From: Haloferula luteola
GTDB taxonomy: Bacteria; Verrucomicrobiota; Verrucomicrobiia; Verrucomicrobiales; Akkermansiaceae
Assembly: GCF_014201715.1 (NCBI RefSeq)
Contig: NZ_JACHFD010000001.1
Location: 62,001-126,000, forward strand
Length of the DNA stretch: 64,000 nucleotides
Direction: 5' to 3'
Under the pieces are notes generated by a model. It made no database searches. It was not told the origin of the DNA and saw only the letters and a program-made list of their open reading frames with translations. Below, one piece after another: positions 8,503-17,452 of the stretch. The position numbers and the translations under genes are program-made. Within the stretch, counting starts at the first letter, position 1. The number at the start of each line of letters is the position of its first letter.

Positions 8503-9762
8503 TCAGTTCACCGTTGGAGTGATGGTGAATACTCCCGTCGTCGCACGGAATGCATCGCGAATTTTCATTTTCTTCTTCTCATGCCCAGCTCCCCAGGAGT
8601 CGGAGAAGATGACCTTTCGCTGATCGAGATTGTATCCGATGATCATACGCATGTGTCCGCCACGTGCCTGTGGGGAAATGGCTGGCTCTTCAGGAAACAT
8701 CCCGAGTTGCAGACTCCACAACAAGGGAATCCCGGCATCTACATGCCTCACGATCTGCTTTTCGAAGTCTCGTTCGTCGAATTCGGTGCCGGCATCGAAA
8801 CGGTCGCCCGACCGCACTTTGACGCTATAGAGTTGGCCATTGGTGAATTCGACACCCAGAACGTCAAAGCGGGTTTTGAAGCGGTAGTCGATCTTCCCAA
8901 GCAGTCCCATGATGGCGATCGATGAGGTGCCCGAATCGGCATCCGAATCGGCCATTTCTGCGATTTGATGCTGATCGCAGGGAATGCCATAGTATTCGAA
9001 GAGCCTCTGAACGGAGGCCACGACGCAATAACCCTTCGGTCCTTGGTCGACCATGGGAATCGGGTCGATCCACACATCACCGTCCTGACTGTGGACGAAG
9101 GTCGGCAGGTCTGACTTGCGAACACGGCTGCTGTTTCCAGGACGTACCGAATTGGCGATCGGTCCTGACGCCTTGGTCGGGGCGATCCGAAGGCGCAAAA
9201 ATTCAAGATGGCCTTGAGAGGCTTCGGGATTGCGCTCAAGCACCGCCATGCTGTCGCGATCCGTCCAACTCCATCCTTCGGTCAGAAGGCCTTGGCTTGG
9301 ATTCGGTTTGCGTGCCATCACCCGTCCGCCGATTTTCTCTCCCATCTTCTTCCCCGTGGCCTTAAAGCGCCGTTCGAACTCAGACGAGTCGACTCCTTCG
9401 CTGTCCGCTCGATTGTAGATACTAAGGCTGATTCCACTGATTCCCTCGTCGGAGAAGTCGATGGTGACCTCTTCGCAGGGAACTTCTCCCCCGAAGAGAG
9501 AGAATTCAACCTTTCTGCCCTTTTCCCAGGCGGACTTCATGAACACGGCTCGGTCGCGATCTTGCGTCATCCATGCAAACGCCTTGGTTTCTTCAGCCGC
9601 GGGCGTTTGATACAGTTTCTCAAAAGCATCTTGAGAGATCGCGAACGATTGAGGGAGCTCAAGAAGAGGGTCGAAGTTAACTTTTATTCCTTGATCATTG
9701 ATCTCCACCTGAGACCAGGCCAAGGAGCTTAACCCTCCTAATATCAAAAAACTCCGTATCAC
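8503..9762 (-). CDS. Secreted C39-like (papain-fold) cysteine peptidase, hypothetical
   Basis: 419 residues from a GTG at 9762 that gives a signal peptide (MIRSFLILGGLSSLAWSQ). The C-terminal half has the Peptidase_C39_2-like layout: nucleophile cysteine in QGPKGYCVVASVQRLFEYYG, histidine in GGHMRMIIGYN and aspartate in IFSDSWG. The N-terminal half (about 30-210) is mixed alpha/beta and unrecognised. It probably acts outside the inner membrane. The GTG lies inside the nuo operon terminator hairpin, which is odd: either translation starts there on a transcript from a promoter within or just before the hairpin, or the true start is a TTG slightly downstream. Family assignment is moderately sure; substrate unknown. 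Confidence 0.75.
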   Translation of the reverse strand: MIRSFLILGGLSSLAWSQVEINDQGIKVNFDPLLELPQSFAISQDAFEKLYQTPAAEETKAFAWMTQDRDRAVFMKSAWEKGRKVEFSLFGGEVPCEEVTIDFSDEGISGISLSIYNRADSEGVDSSEFERRFKATGKKMGEKIGGRVMARKPNPSQGLLTEGWSWTDRDSMAVLERNPEASQGHLEFLRLRIAPTKASGPIANSVRPGNSSRVRKSDLPTFVHSQDGDVWIDPIPMVDQGPKGYCVVASVQRLFEYYGIPCDQHQIAEMADSDADSGTSSIAIMGLLGKIDYRFKTRFDVLGVEFTNGQLYSVKVRSGDRFDAGTEFDERDFEKQIVRHVDAGIPLLWSLQLGMFPEEPAISPQARGGHMRMIIGYNLDQRKVIFSDSWGAGHEKKKMKIRDAFRATTGVFTITPTVN

Positions 9763-9783
9763 GGGGAAAACGTGACACGGAGT
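9745..9783 (-). terminator. Rho-independent terminator of the nuo operon
   Basis: A 13-base inverted repeat (9751-9763 with 9771-9783, one mismatch, seven-base loop) is followed on the minus strand by a run of T from 9751 down to 9746. It lies just after the nuoN stop. It also contains the putative GTG start of the C39-like peptidase gene. Confidence 0.85.
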
Positions 9784-9813
9784 GATGATATCTCCAAGAG
9801 CGGAGTTGTCGGT

Positions 9814-11295
9814 TTAACCGATCAACCAAAGAATAGGCGCCGGGAATACCCCTAGAATGAGGATGGCAAGTGTCAGAGTGATCACAACCACTCGGCTGAT
9901 CCCTGGAAGTTGAACCACGGGAGCATCGGCCGAAGCTTCCACCCACCACATGGCGCGGATCAACTTGAAGTAGTAGTAAAAGCCTGCAGCAGCGCCGATG
10001 GTCGCCAGGGCAACGCACCACCAGAGTCCCTGATTCACGGCCAGGGAGAAGACGAACCATTTGCCCCAGAATCCGGCCGTCAGTGGAACACCGGCCATGG
10101 CCGCCATGATCACGGTGAGCGCGTGGGCAAGCATCGGCGAACGCTTGCCGAGACCATTGAAAGCATCAATCTCCTCCGAACCACTCTGCAGCCGCACTTG
10201 AGCAAGGATGAAGAAGGCGGCCAGGGTCATGAGCAGATAGGTCGCCAAATAGAAGCTGACGGTGGTGACCGAACCCATGGCCGTGGCGGATGAAGTCTGC
10301 CAGGAGGCCAGTGCCAGAGTGAGGAACCCCGCGTGGGAAATCGAGGAATAGGCCAGCAAGCGCTTGAAGTTGGTTTGGGCGATCGCCGCAAGGTTTCCAA
10401 CCAAGAGGGTCGCACCTGCAAGGATGGCGAGCATCACCATGACGTGCTTGGCCACGGGGGAGCCCACTTGAAGCAAGGGATCAAGGAAGCGCAACAGCAG
10501 CACAAAACCTGCAGCCTTCGAACCCACGGAGAGGAAAGCAGTGGTGGGCGTCGGTGCGCCTTGATACACATCGGGGATCCAGACGTGCATCGGAACCGCG
10601 CCAATCTTGAAGGCCAGGGAAACCAGCACCAAACCTACGCCAAGCAACAAGGCGGGCGAGGCCTCCGTCGCGGTGGCCAACTTCAGACCAAGGGCCTGCA
10701 AATTCATGGTCCCGGTGCTGCCGTAAATCCAGGCGATGCCATAGACGAGGAAGCCCGTGCTCAAAGCACCGAGAATGAGGTATTTCACACCGGCCTCAAG
10801 CGATCCGAGATTGCGGCGGAGGAAGGCGACAAGAATGTAGAAGGTGATGGTAACAAGCTCCAGCGCAACAAAGGCGGAGGCCAAATCCTTAGCAGAAGCC
10901 ATCCACATCATGCCTGCACAGGCGAAGACGGGCAGCGCATAGTACTCGCCTGTCGCCGCCTCGCTACCGGGATGGTCGGTGAACCTAGCGAGAATCGGGC
11001 GGTAATCCAGCGCCATGAGAATCACCAGTGCGGTGCAGGCGAGGGCAAATCCTTTGTAAAAGCGGGCGATCCCGTCGTAGCCATACAAATTCCAGAGTGG
11101 CCACCCGGCCCAAGCCGAATCGGGTCGCGCCTGATCTGGGCCGATCGCGAAAAGGTTGAAGATGAAAATCAGCCCGAGTCCGCAGGCAGCAATCAAGCCG
11201 ATATGGCGCTTGGAGTGCGCAGGACCAAAGGCCTCAAGCATCAAGAGAACGATGCCGAGAGTGACCGTAAGGGCTTCGAGGTAATAGGCGGGCAT
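9814..11295 (-). CDS. nuoN: NADH-quinone oxidoreductase subunit N
   Basis: 493 residues with about 14 transmembrane helices, the antiporter-like subunit of the membrane arm of complex I. The central helices carry conserved charges: KYLILGALSTGFLVYG and FKIGAVPMHVWIPDVYQGAP, the TM7-8 signature of NuoL/M/N proteins. It contributes a proton channel to the NADH dehydrogenase in the inner membrane. It is the last gene of the operon, 33 bases after nuoM, and is followed by a strong terminator. Confidence 0.94.
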   Translation of the reverse strand: MPAYYLEALTVTLGIVLLMLEAFGPAHSKRHIGLIAACGLGLIFIFNLFAIGPDQARPDSAWAGWPLWNLYGYDGIARFYKGFALACTALVILMALDYRPILARFTDHPGSEAATGEYYALPVFACAGMMWMASAKDLASAFVALELVTITFYILVAFLRRNLGSLEAGVKYLILGALSTGFLVYGIAWIYGSTGTMNLQALGLKLATATEASPALLLGVGLVLVSLAFKIGAVPMHVWIPDVYQGAPTPTTAFLSVGSKAAGFVLLLRFLDPLLQVGSPVAKHVMVMLAILAGATLLVGNLAAIAQTNFKRLLAYSSISHAGFLTLALASWQTSSATAMGSVTTVSFYLATYLLMTLAAFFILAQVRLQSGSEEIDAFNGLGKRSPMLAHALTVIMAAMAGVPLTAGFWGKWFVFSLAVNQGLWWCVALATIGAAAGFYYYFKLIRAMWWVEASADAPVVQLPGISRVVVITLTLAILILGVFPAPILWLIG

Positions 11296-11328
11296 GGTGG
11301 AAAAGAAAAGGGTGGGACCCGGCGGGAA

Positions 11329-12759
11329 TTACTGGAGAAGAGAAAGAAGGAGGTTCGGGAATATGCCGACAGCCAACAACACGCCAGCCAGCAACAGCGA
11401 TGGGGCTCGTTCACAGAGCGACAAGTCGGTCGCCGTTTCCGTAGACGGGCGGGTCGGGCCGTGAAAGGTCCGTCGGAACGCACGCAGGCCATAGACGGCA
11501 CTGATCACGACACCCCAAATCGCGAGGACGCAGGTGATTTGGACCGGACCCATGCCTTCGGCTGGGAGGTAATTGCGGAAGGAGGAGACGAAGACCATCA
11601 CTTCTCCTGCGAAGTTGGCCAAACCTGGCAAGCCGATGCTGGCCATGGTTGCCAGGCCAAAGAGAAATGCCAGACCCGGTGCTGGCTTGGCCAGGCCCCC
11701 GAGATCGGCGAAGTCGAGGGATCCGGTCTTGCGCTCGATGCGGTCGGCGAGCCCGAAGCCAAGTGCGATCGAAATGCCGTGGGCAAACATCAGAAGCACG
11801 GCAGCAGGCAGAGCGAGATCGTTCATCGGCGAAGCCGCGAGAGCCGCGATGGCCAGAAAGATGTAGCCCATGTGCATCACAGACGAGTGACCCAACACGC
11901 CATCAAGACGCCGCTGGTTCAGAGTGACAAAGCCCACCCATAGAATGTTGCCCAGCAGCAATACACACAATGGAGTCAGCCACGCGTGCATTCCGGAAGG
12001 CAGCAGCGGAATCGCAAGGCGAAGCAGCCCATAAAGACCAAATTTCTTGAGCACCCCGGCGTGAAGCATGGCGGTCGGGGCCGGTGCGCTGGCATAGGCA
12101 GGAGCCGCCCAGGAGTGGAACGGGAAGAGCGAGACCAGGATGCCAAAACCCACGATGAGGAGCGCTGCGATCCCTTTCTGAGAAGCGGCATCCACTGGGC
12201 CGCGAGCCAGCATTTCTGGGATGCTGAAAGTTCCTGCGACATGGGCGAGCCACAGCAGCCCGGCCAGCAATATCAAGGAACCGAAGCCCAGATAGAGGGT
12301 GATCTTCCAGGCAATGGCCCGGCGATCACCACGGCCAAGAATCCCAATCATCAGGAATGTCGGAATCAGGGCCAGTTCGTGGAAGGCGTAGAAGAAGAAA
12401 AGGTCCGTGGCGACGAAAGCCCCGATCGCTCCGGCTGAAATCAGCAGAGAGGAGGCATAGTAGAGCTTTTCACGACCTTCCGGAGCTTTCCCGGAAAGCA
12501 CAGCCGCCAGGGTCACGATCACGGCAAGAAGCAGCATCACCACGCTCATGCCATCGTAGAGACCCAAGGCAAGGTGGATGTCGGGCCGACTCAGGACGCT
12601 GCAAGAGATCGACCAAAATGGAGCGGCCGGTTGCAACGCGGCAGCGATGCCAAGCGCGAGGTTAAGACCCGCAGCCACCAAGGCAGCCATGCGAGCTTGG
12701 GCACCGCCAAGGATGGCGAGAGCGGCGAGAATAGGGATCAGGACAAGGGCGAGGAGCAT
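11329..12759 (-). CDS. nuoM: NADH-quinone oxidoreductase subunit M
   Basis: 476 residues, polytopic antiporter-like subunit. FFYAFHELALIPTFLMIGI carries the conserved TM5 glutamate. PFHSWAAPAYASAPAPTAMLHAGVLKKFGLYGLLR carries the TM7-8 region (given here as one span only for orientation). Conserved order and spacing between nuoL and nuoN support the call. It forms one of the proton-translocating modules of complex I. Only 15 bases separate it from nuoL. Confidence 0.93.
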   Translation of the reverse strand: MLLALVLIPILAALAILGGAQARMAALVAAGLNLALGIAAALQPAAPFWSISCSVLSRPDIHLALGLYDGMSVVMLLLAVIVTLAAVLSGKAPEGREKLYYASSLLISAGAIGAFVATDLFFFYAFHELALIPTFLMIGILGRGDRRAIAWKITLYLGFGSLILLAGLLWLAHVAGTFSIPEMLARGPVDAASQKGIAALLIVGFGILVSLFPFHSWAAPAYASAPAPTAMLHAGVLKKFGLYGLLRLAIPLLPSGMHAWLTPLCVLLLGNILWVGFVTLNQRRLDGVLGHSSVMHMGYIFLAIAALAASPMNDLALPAAVLLMFAHGISIALGFGLADRIERKTGSLDFADLGGLAKPAPGLAFLFGLATMASIGLPGLANFAGEVMVFVSSFRNYLPAEGMGPVQITCVLAIWGVVISAVYGLRAFRRTFHGPTRPSTETATDLSLCERAPSLLLAGVLLAVGIFPNLLLSLLQ

Positions 12760-12774
12760 GAGAAAACCGGGCGC

Positions 12775-14607
12775 TTAGTTCCAGAAAGTGGTGAAGTAGA
12801 TGACCAGCACGACGCCAATCCCGAGAAGGAAGGCGTAGCCCTGAAGGTTGCCCGCCTGAGCTCGGCGGAAGAGGTTGCCAAACGATTGGGAGAGGCGCGC
12901 AGAACCACCAACAAGGAGTCCATTGATCACCCAGACATCGAGGAAGTGAATCAGCGCGGCGAGACCGTCCTGAAGGAGTTTCACGACACCCTTTTCATAC
13001 ACCACATCGATGTAAAAACGGTTTTGGAGAAGGGGCAGATCGATGGGGTCTTTGTCCTTCCCTCGATACAGGAGAAATCCGGCAAGCAATCCGAGCACCA
13101 GTGCAGCAGCTGACAACCCGAGGATGAGAAGATGCCCTTCTGCGTGTTCCTCGGCATGATGAATCAGCCGCGGATCCACGGCACTGAGGGGTTTGGTGAG
13201 CCAGGATGAGCCGATCGCCATCAGTGCCAGCAAGCAGAGCGGAGCCAGCATCAGGGGGCCCACTTCATGGGCATGATCGGAACCGTGATCCCGCGGCTTG
13301 CCAAGGAAGGCGACCACAAATGCTCGGGTCATGTAGAAGGTCGTGAGGAAAGCCACGAAGACAGCGATTCCAAACAGAATCTTGTTCTTCGCATAAGCCG
13401 TCGCGAGGATTTCTTCCTTGGAATAGAAACCGGAAGTGACGAAAGGAACCGCGATCAGGGCAGCGGTGCCGATGGCGAAGGTCAGGGTAGTGATCGGCAT
13501 CTTCTTGATCAGGCCGCCCATCTTCCAGATGTCCTGCTCGTGATGGCAGGCGTAAATCACTGCGCCAGAGCCCAAGAAGAGGAGGGCCTTGAACCAAGCG
13601 TGGGTGAAAAGGTGGAACATGCCGGCTTCCGCTCCGCCCAGACCCACAGCCATCACCATGTAGCCCAGTTGCGAGAGAGTGGAGTAAGCCAGCACGCGTT
13701 TGATGTCGTTCTGCTGAGTGGCCATCAGGGCGGCGCACAGCGACGTGAAGCCACCTACCCAGGCAATGGCGTTTCCGGCAACTCCTTCGAAGGCCTCGGC
13801 ACCGAGAGAAAGTTGCACGCGGAAGAGCATGTAGACACCTGCCGCCACCATGGTCGCGGCGTGGATCAGAGCTGAAACCGGGGTTGGTCCTTCCATGGCA
13901 TCGGGCAACCAAACGTGGAGGGGCATCTGAGCGGATTTGCCCACAGCACCGCAGAACACACAAAGAATGGCCGCGGCAAGGAGCCCACCGACGAGGTCGG
14001 GATGCAGGGCAGCAAAGTTGTTCAAGCCGACCTTCATGTCGTCGAACACAAAGGTTCCTGTGAGGCCAAAGGTGAGGAGAATGCCAATCAGAAATCCGAA
14101 GTCACCGACGCGATTGACCATGAAAGCCTTGTTGGCGGCGTCTGCTGCCGAGTCCTTTTCATACCAGTGACCGATCAGCAAATAGGAACTCAAACCCACC
14201 AGCTCCCAAAAAATGAAAGTCATGATGAAGTTCCCCGCCAAAACGATGCCGGTCATGGAGAACATGAAAAGCGAGAGGCAGGTAAAGAAGCGCGCCTTGG
14301 CGCCATCCTCCGCCATGTAGGCGAGGGAGAAAATATGCACCAGGGCGCCGATCCCGGTGACCACGATCATCATGCCCGTCGACAGAGCGTCGAGCTTCAG
14401 TTGAATCGGCAATTGGAAATCCCCGATCGAGATCCAGGAATAGCTGGGGCCGCCGTCTGTCTTTCCGAGGAGAAGGAAGGAAACGATCAGCGTCACCACC
14501 ACCGATGCCACGGAGAGCATCGAAGCAAGAAACGCGTTCCGCTTCAGATAGAGCTGATTCACCGCTGCAGAGCAGAGGGGAAGGAGGAGAAGGAGCCAGG
14601 GCAGCAT
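12775..14607 (-). CDS. nuoL: NADH-quinone oxidoreductase subunit L
   Basis: 610 residues, the largest antiporter-like subunit, with around 16 membrane helices and the long amphipathic lateral helix expected near the C-terminus. Diagnostic stretches include FWELVGLSSYLLIGHWYEK, NRVGDFGFLIG, KSAQMPLHVWLPDAMEGPTP and ALIHAATMVAAGVYM. These carry the key glutamate, lysines and histidines of the distal proton channel. It is located in the inner membrane and follows nuoK in the operon. Confidence 0.95.
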   Translation of the reverse strand: MLPWLLLLLPLCSAAVNQLYLKRNAFLASMLSVASVVVTLIVSFLLLGKTDGGPSYSWISIGDFQLPIQLKLDALSTGMMIVVTGIGALVHIFSLAYMAEDGAKARFFTCLSLFMFSMTGIVLAGNFIMTFIFWELVGLSSYLLIGHWYEKDSAADAANKAFMVNRVGDFGFLIGILLTFGLTGTFVFDDMKVGLNNFAALHPDLVGGLLAAAILCVFCGAVGKSAQMPLHVWLPDAMEGPTPVSALIHAATMVAAGVYMLFRVQLSLGAEAFEGVAGNAIAWVGGFTSLCAALMATQQNDIKRVLAYSTLSQLGYMVMAVGLGGAEAGMFHLFTHAWFKALLFLGSGAVIYACHHEQDIWKMGGLIKKMPITTLTFAIGTAALIAVPFVTSGFYSKEEILATAYAKNKILFGIAVFVAFLTTFYMTRAFVVAFLGKPRDHGSDHAHEVGPLMLAPLCLLALMAIGSSWLTKPLSAVDPRLIHHAEEHAEGHLLILGLSAAALVLGLLAGFLLYRGKDKDPIDLPLLQNRFYIDVVYEKGVVKLLQDGLAALIHFLDVWVINGLLVGGSARLSQSFGNLFRRAQAGNLQGYAFLLGIGVVLVIYFTTFWN

Positions 14608-14662
14608 GGAAGGCGGATGTTAGGTCGAGGAAAAAGTCTCTTGGGGAAGTGGGTTCCGAGCG

Positions 14663-14980
14663 TCAGTCTTTCAGCGCAGTCAATTCGTCGGTGTGGATCG
14701 TCTGGCGGGCTCGATAGAGGGCGACGATGATGGCCAACCCGACGGCGACCTCGGCCGCTGCTACCGTGATCACGAAGAAGACCAGCATCTGGGCGCTGTA
14801 GTCAGGCAGCCCTCCGGTGCCGTTGAATCGCGAAAAGGCGACCAGGGTGAGGTTGGCGGCACTCAGCATCAGCTCGAGGCACATGAACACCACGATGATG
14901 TTCCGGCGCATGACCACGCCGGAAAGGCCGATGATGAACAGGAGGCCGGAAACAAAGAGGTAGGAATTCAGAGAGGCCAT
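14663..14980 (-). CDS. nuoK: NADH-quinone oxidoreductase subunit K
   Basis: 105 residues, the family's usual length, with three transmembrane helices. [20 protein letters not shown] and [17 protein letters not shown] carry the two conserved membrane glutamate/charged positions of the E-channel (the glutamate in CLELMLSA is the key one). It sits between nuoJ and nuoL, three bases after nuoJ. Confidence 0.94.
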   Translation of the reverse strand: MASLNSYLFVSGLLFIIGLSGVVMRRNIIVVFMCLELMLSAANLTLVAFSRFNGTGGLPDYSAQMLVFFVITVAAAEVAVGLAIIVALYRARQTIHTDELTALKD

Positions 14981-14983
14981 GGC

Positions 14984-15541
14984 TCAGGTCGTCTGGCGTT
15001 TGGAAAGCACCACCACTCCAACGGTGGCAACGAGGAGAAGCACGCCGACAATTTGAAGCGGCAAATTGTAGCTGGTGAAAGCGACCTGACCGACGAGGTT
15101 GACGTCTGGCAAATGCCCAGCGGCGAGTTTGGCGGAAATGCCGGGGCTGGTCTCTGCCATGGCGACTGAAGCGGCAGTGAGGTCAAGCGGTTCCGCCGCT
15201 TTGTCAGGAGTGCTTCCCAGCACACCCAGCAGCTGAATGGTGAACGCCAGCACGATCCCTAGTCCGCCGATCACAGGAACAAGCTTGGGCGTGCGCTTCT
15301 CTTCGGTCTTCAAATCAAGAAGCATAATGATGAAGAGAAACAGCACCATGATGGCACCGGCATAGACGAGGATTTGCATCACCCCGACGAAGAAGGCATT
15401 GAGGCCGACGAACAGTCCGGCGAGTCCGACAAAGGACACCACCATCGACAACGCTGAGGCCACCGGATTGGGCAGCACCACCACGGCAAGGCCGCCGAGC
15501 AACATCAGGATGGCGAAAATCCAGAACAGAAGGAGAGGCAT
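14984..15541 (-). CDS. nuoJ: NADH-quinone oxidoreductase subunit J
   Basis: 185 residues with five predicted membrane helices. FVGVMQILVYAGAIMVLFLF is the NuoJ signature of TM3, which undergoes the pi-bulge rearrangement in complex I. It is a membrane-arm core subunit. It lies between nuoI and nuoK on the minus strand, 36 bases after nuoI. Confidence 0.94.
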   Translation of the reverse strand: MPLLLFWIFAILMLLGGLAVVVLPNPVASALSMVVSFVGLAGLFVGLNAFFVGVMQILVYAGAIMVLFLFIIMLLDLKTEEKRTPKLVPVIGGLGIVLAFTIQLLGVLGSTPDKAAEPLDLTAASVAMAETSPGISAKLAAGHLPDVNLVGQVAFTSYNLPLQIVGVLLLVATVGVVVLSKRQTT

Positions 15542-15577
15542 GGCTAAAGAATGGGAAAGGAGGTCAGGGCGATACGG

Positions 15578-16144
15578 TCACTTCAGCTCGTTCCACTTGT
15601 TGACGAGGCCGACGCGGACTCCGCCGATTTCGTAGAGCTTCTTCTTGTCATGCACCATCTCGGCACGGCTGCCGCCGGTGATGAGGTAGTCCTTTCGCAG
15701 GAAGATGGCCTGCTCGGGGCAGACTTCCTCGCACATGCCGCAGTAGATGCAGCGGGTCATGTCGATATCGAACTCCTTGGGACGCTTTTCCACCTTGGCC
15801 CAAGCATCATCATTAGGGATTTCACCGGGCTCGATGCGAATCGCCTTGGGCGGGCAGATGAACTCACAAAGTTGGCAGGAAACGCAGCGTTCGCGACCTT
15901 GTTCGTCGGTCACCAGCGTGGGGGCTCCGCGATAGTATTCGGGCATCTGGTCGTCCCACCGCTGTTCAGGGAACTGCATCGTGGCCCCGAGTCCTGACGA
16001 CTTGAGGGTATCCGCTCCACGGGTTTTCCCGCGCAGCGAATCGAAGGCGTGCTTCATCGTGATGAAGAAGCCTTTGACGATGGCTCCGAGGTAGACCTTT
16101 TCGCCGGCGGCGAGTTCGGGGCGTTTGACTTTGACGACTGGCAT
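15578..16144 (-). CDS. nuoI: NADH-quinone oxidoreductase subunit I (2 x [4Fe-4S] ferredoxin)
   Basis: 188 residues. Two CxxCxxCxxxCP cluster motifs are visible: CVSCQLCEFICPPKAIRIE and CIYCGMCEEVCPEQAIFL. They bind clusters N6a and N6b, which pass electrons from the NuoG clusters toward N2 near the quinone site. It is a peripheral subunit on the cytosolic face of the inner membrane. It begins 15 bases after the nuoH stop. Confidence 0.96.
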   Translation of the reverse strand: MPVVKVKRPELAAGEKVYLGAIVKGFFITMKHAFDSLRGKTRGADTLKSSGLGATMQFPEQRWDDQMPEYYRGAPTLVTDEQGRERCVSCQLCEFICPPKAIRIEPGEIPNDDAWAKVEKRPKEFDIDMTRCIYCGMCEEVCPEQAIFLRKDYLITGGSRAEMVHDKKKLYEIGGVRVGLVNKWNELK

Positions 16145-16159
16145 CGATGAGGAAGGGGT

Positions 16160-17428
16160 TCAGTTGGAGCCTAGCAGACCGTAATTCGGAGCGGCTTTCG
16201 GTTCGGAGGCGCGAAGCACCCACAACAGTGCGGCGGAAACGATCACGAGCAGGACAGCGCCCACGACAGTGATGACCGTGCCAAGTTGGGGAGCCGCGAT
16301 GACCAGAGCGGCCAGGAAGACATTGATCAGCGCCGCTTCGAAGAAGATCACCCAACCCAAGCGCATGAGTTGGTCGTAACGGAACCGAGGCACCGTCCAA
16401 CGCACCAGAATGAAGAACAGGATGAAGGCTACTAGCTTCGCCATAAAGATGGCGAGATGGATCAGTCCACCAATTTTGAATCCGCCAATCGCCAGTCCGG
16501 AGATAAAAGCATCGCTCCCGAAGCCCAGCGACCAGCCGCCGAGAAATAGCGTAATGATCATGGCAGACCCAATGACCATGGCCGCGTATTCGCCCATGAA
16601 GAACATGGCGAATTTCATGGAGGAATACTCGGTGTGGTAACCTCCGACGAGTTCGGTTTCGCACTCGGGAAGGTCAAAGGGCATCCGGTTCGTCTCCGCA
16701 AAGATCGAAACCGTGAAGATCAGGAAAGCGATGAACGCCGGAATCCAAAATAGCAGCTTCGACACCAAGGTGTGGTCGGCATCATGACCCCACAGCGGCA
16801 GCAACAGCCACCCGTGCTTGGCCTGGTGCTCGACGATGTTCGAGAGATTCAGGTCTCCATAGTAGAGGAGCACTGGAATGATCGAAAGTCCGAGGGCAAT
16901 TTCGTAGGAAATCATCTGCGCCGTCGAACGCACGCCGCCCACGAAGGGGTATTTGGAATTCGAAGACCAGCCGGCCAAGGTGATGCCATACACCGACAGC
17001 GATGCGATGGCGAAAACGAAGAGTGGGCCCACGTCGAGGTCAGCGATGACCAGTTTGACCTCCTCGCCCGTGAATCCGATCGAGGAACCAAACGGCACGA
17101 CACAAACGGTGATCAAAGACGGCACAATCACCAGCGCCGGAGCCAACCAGAAATAGGCCTTACGGACGTGAACCGGGGTGAAGTCCTCCTTGAGAAACAA
17201 CTTGAGGCCGTCCGCCATCGGTTGGACCAAACCAAAGAAGGAGATGTCCTTCTTTCCCCCTAGGAGGGTGAGTGGAATGCCGACTCGGTTCGGACCGACC
17301 CGGTCTTGGATGATCGCTGAAAATCGGCGTTCAAAATACACCGAGATCGGCACCAGTGGCAACACGATCAGGAACGTGAGGCCGATGACCTTGGCTGCAA
17401 TGATCGCGAGTTGGATGAGAAGCTCCAT
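16160..17428 (-). CDS. nuoH: NADH-quinone oxidoreductase subunit H
   Basis: 422 residues with about eight to nine membrane helices. FSAIIQDRVGPNRVGIP and PFDLPECETELVGGYHTEYS are diagnostic for NuoH: the latter contains the conserved glutamates of the quinone-to-channel linkage. NuoH anchors the quinone chamber of complex I. At 422 residues it is somewhat longer than typical (about 330-350), with a C-terminal extension of two extra hydrophobic segments (VVGAVLLVIVSAALLWVLRA). Confidence 0.94.
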   Translation of the reverse strand: MELLIQLAIIAAKVIGLTFLIVLPLVPISVYFERRFSAIIQDRVGPNRVGIPLTLLGGKKDISFFGLVQPMADGLKLFLKEDFTPVHVRKAYFWLAPALVIVPSLITVCVVPFGSSIGFTGEEVKLVIADLDVGPLFVFAIASLSVYGITLAGWSSNSKYPFVGGVRSTAQMISYEIALGLSIIPVLLYYGDLNLSNIVEHQAKHGWLLLPLWGHDADHTLVSKLLFWIPAFIAFLIFTVSIFAETNRMPFDLPECETELVGGYHTEYSSMKFAMFFMGEYAAMVIGSAMIITLFLGGWSLGFGSDAFISGLAIGGFKIGGLIHLAIFMAKLVAFILFFILVRWTVPRFRYDQLMRLGWVIFFEAALINVFLAALVIAAPQLGTVITVVGAVLLVIVSAALLWVLRASEPKAAPNYGLLGSN

Positions 17429-17452
17429 GGATTCAGGAAGGGAAGGGAAGGG

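Noticed and set aside
10333-11943. Long plus-strand open frame of 536 codons opposite nuoN and nuoM
   Set aside because: Gln/Arg/His/Gly-rich shadow of GC-rich membrane-protein genes with no SD or domain; the minus-strand genes explain the region.
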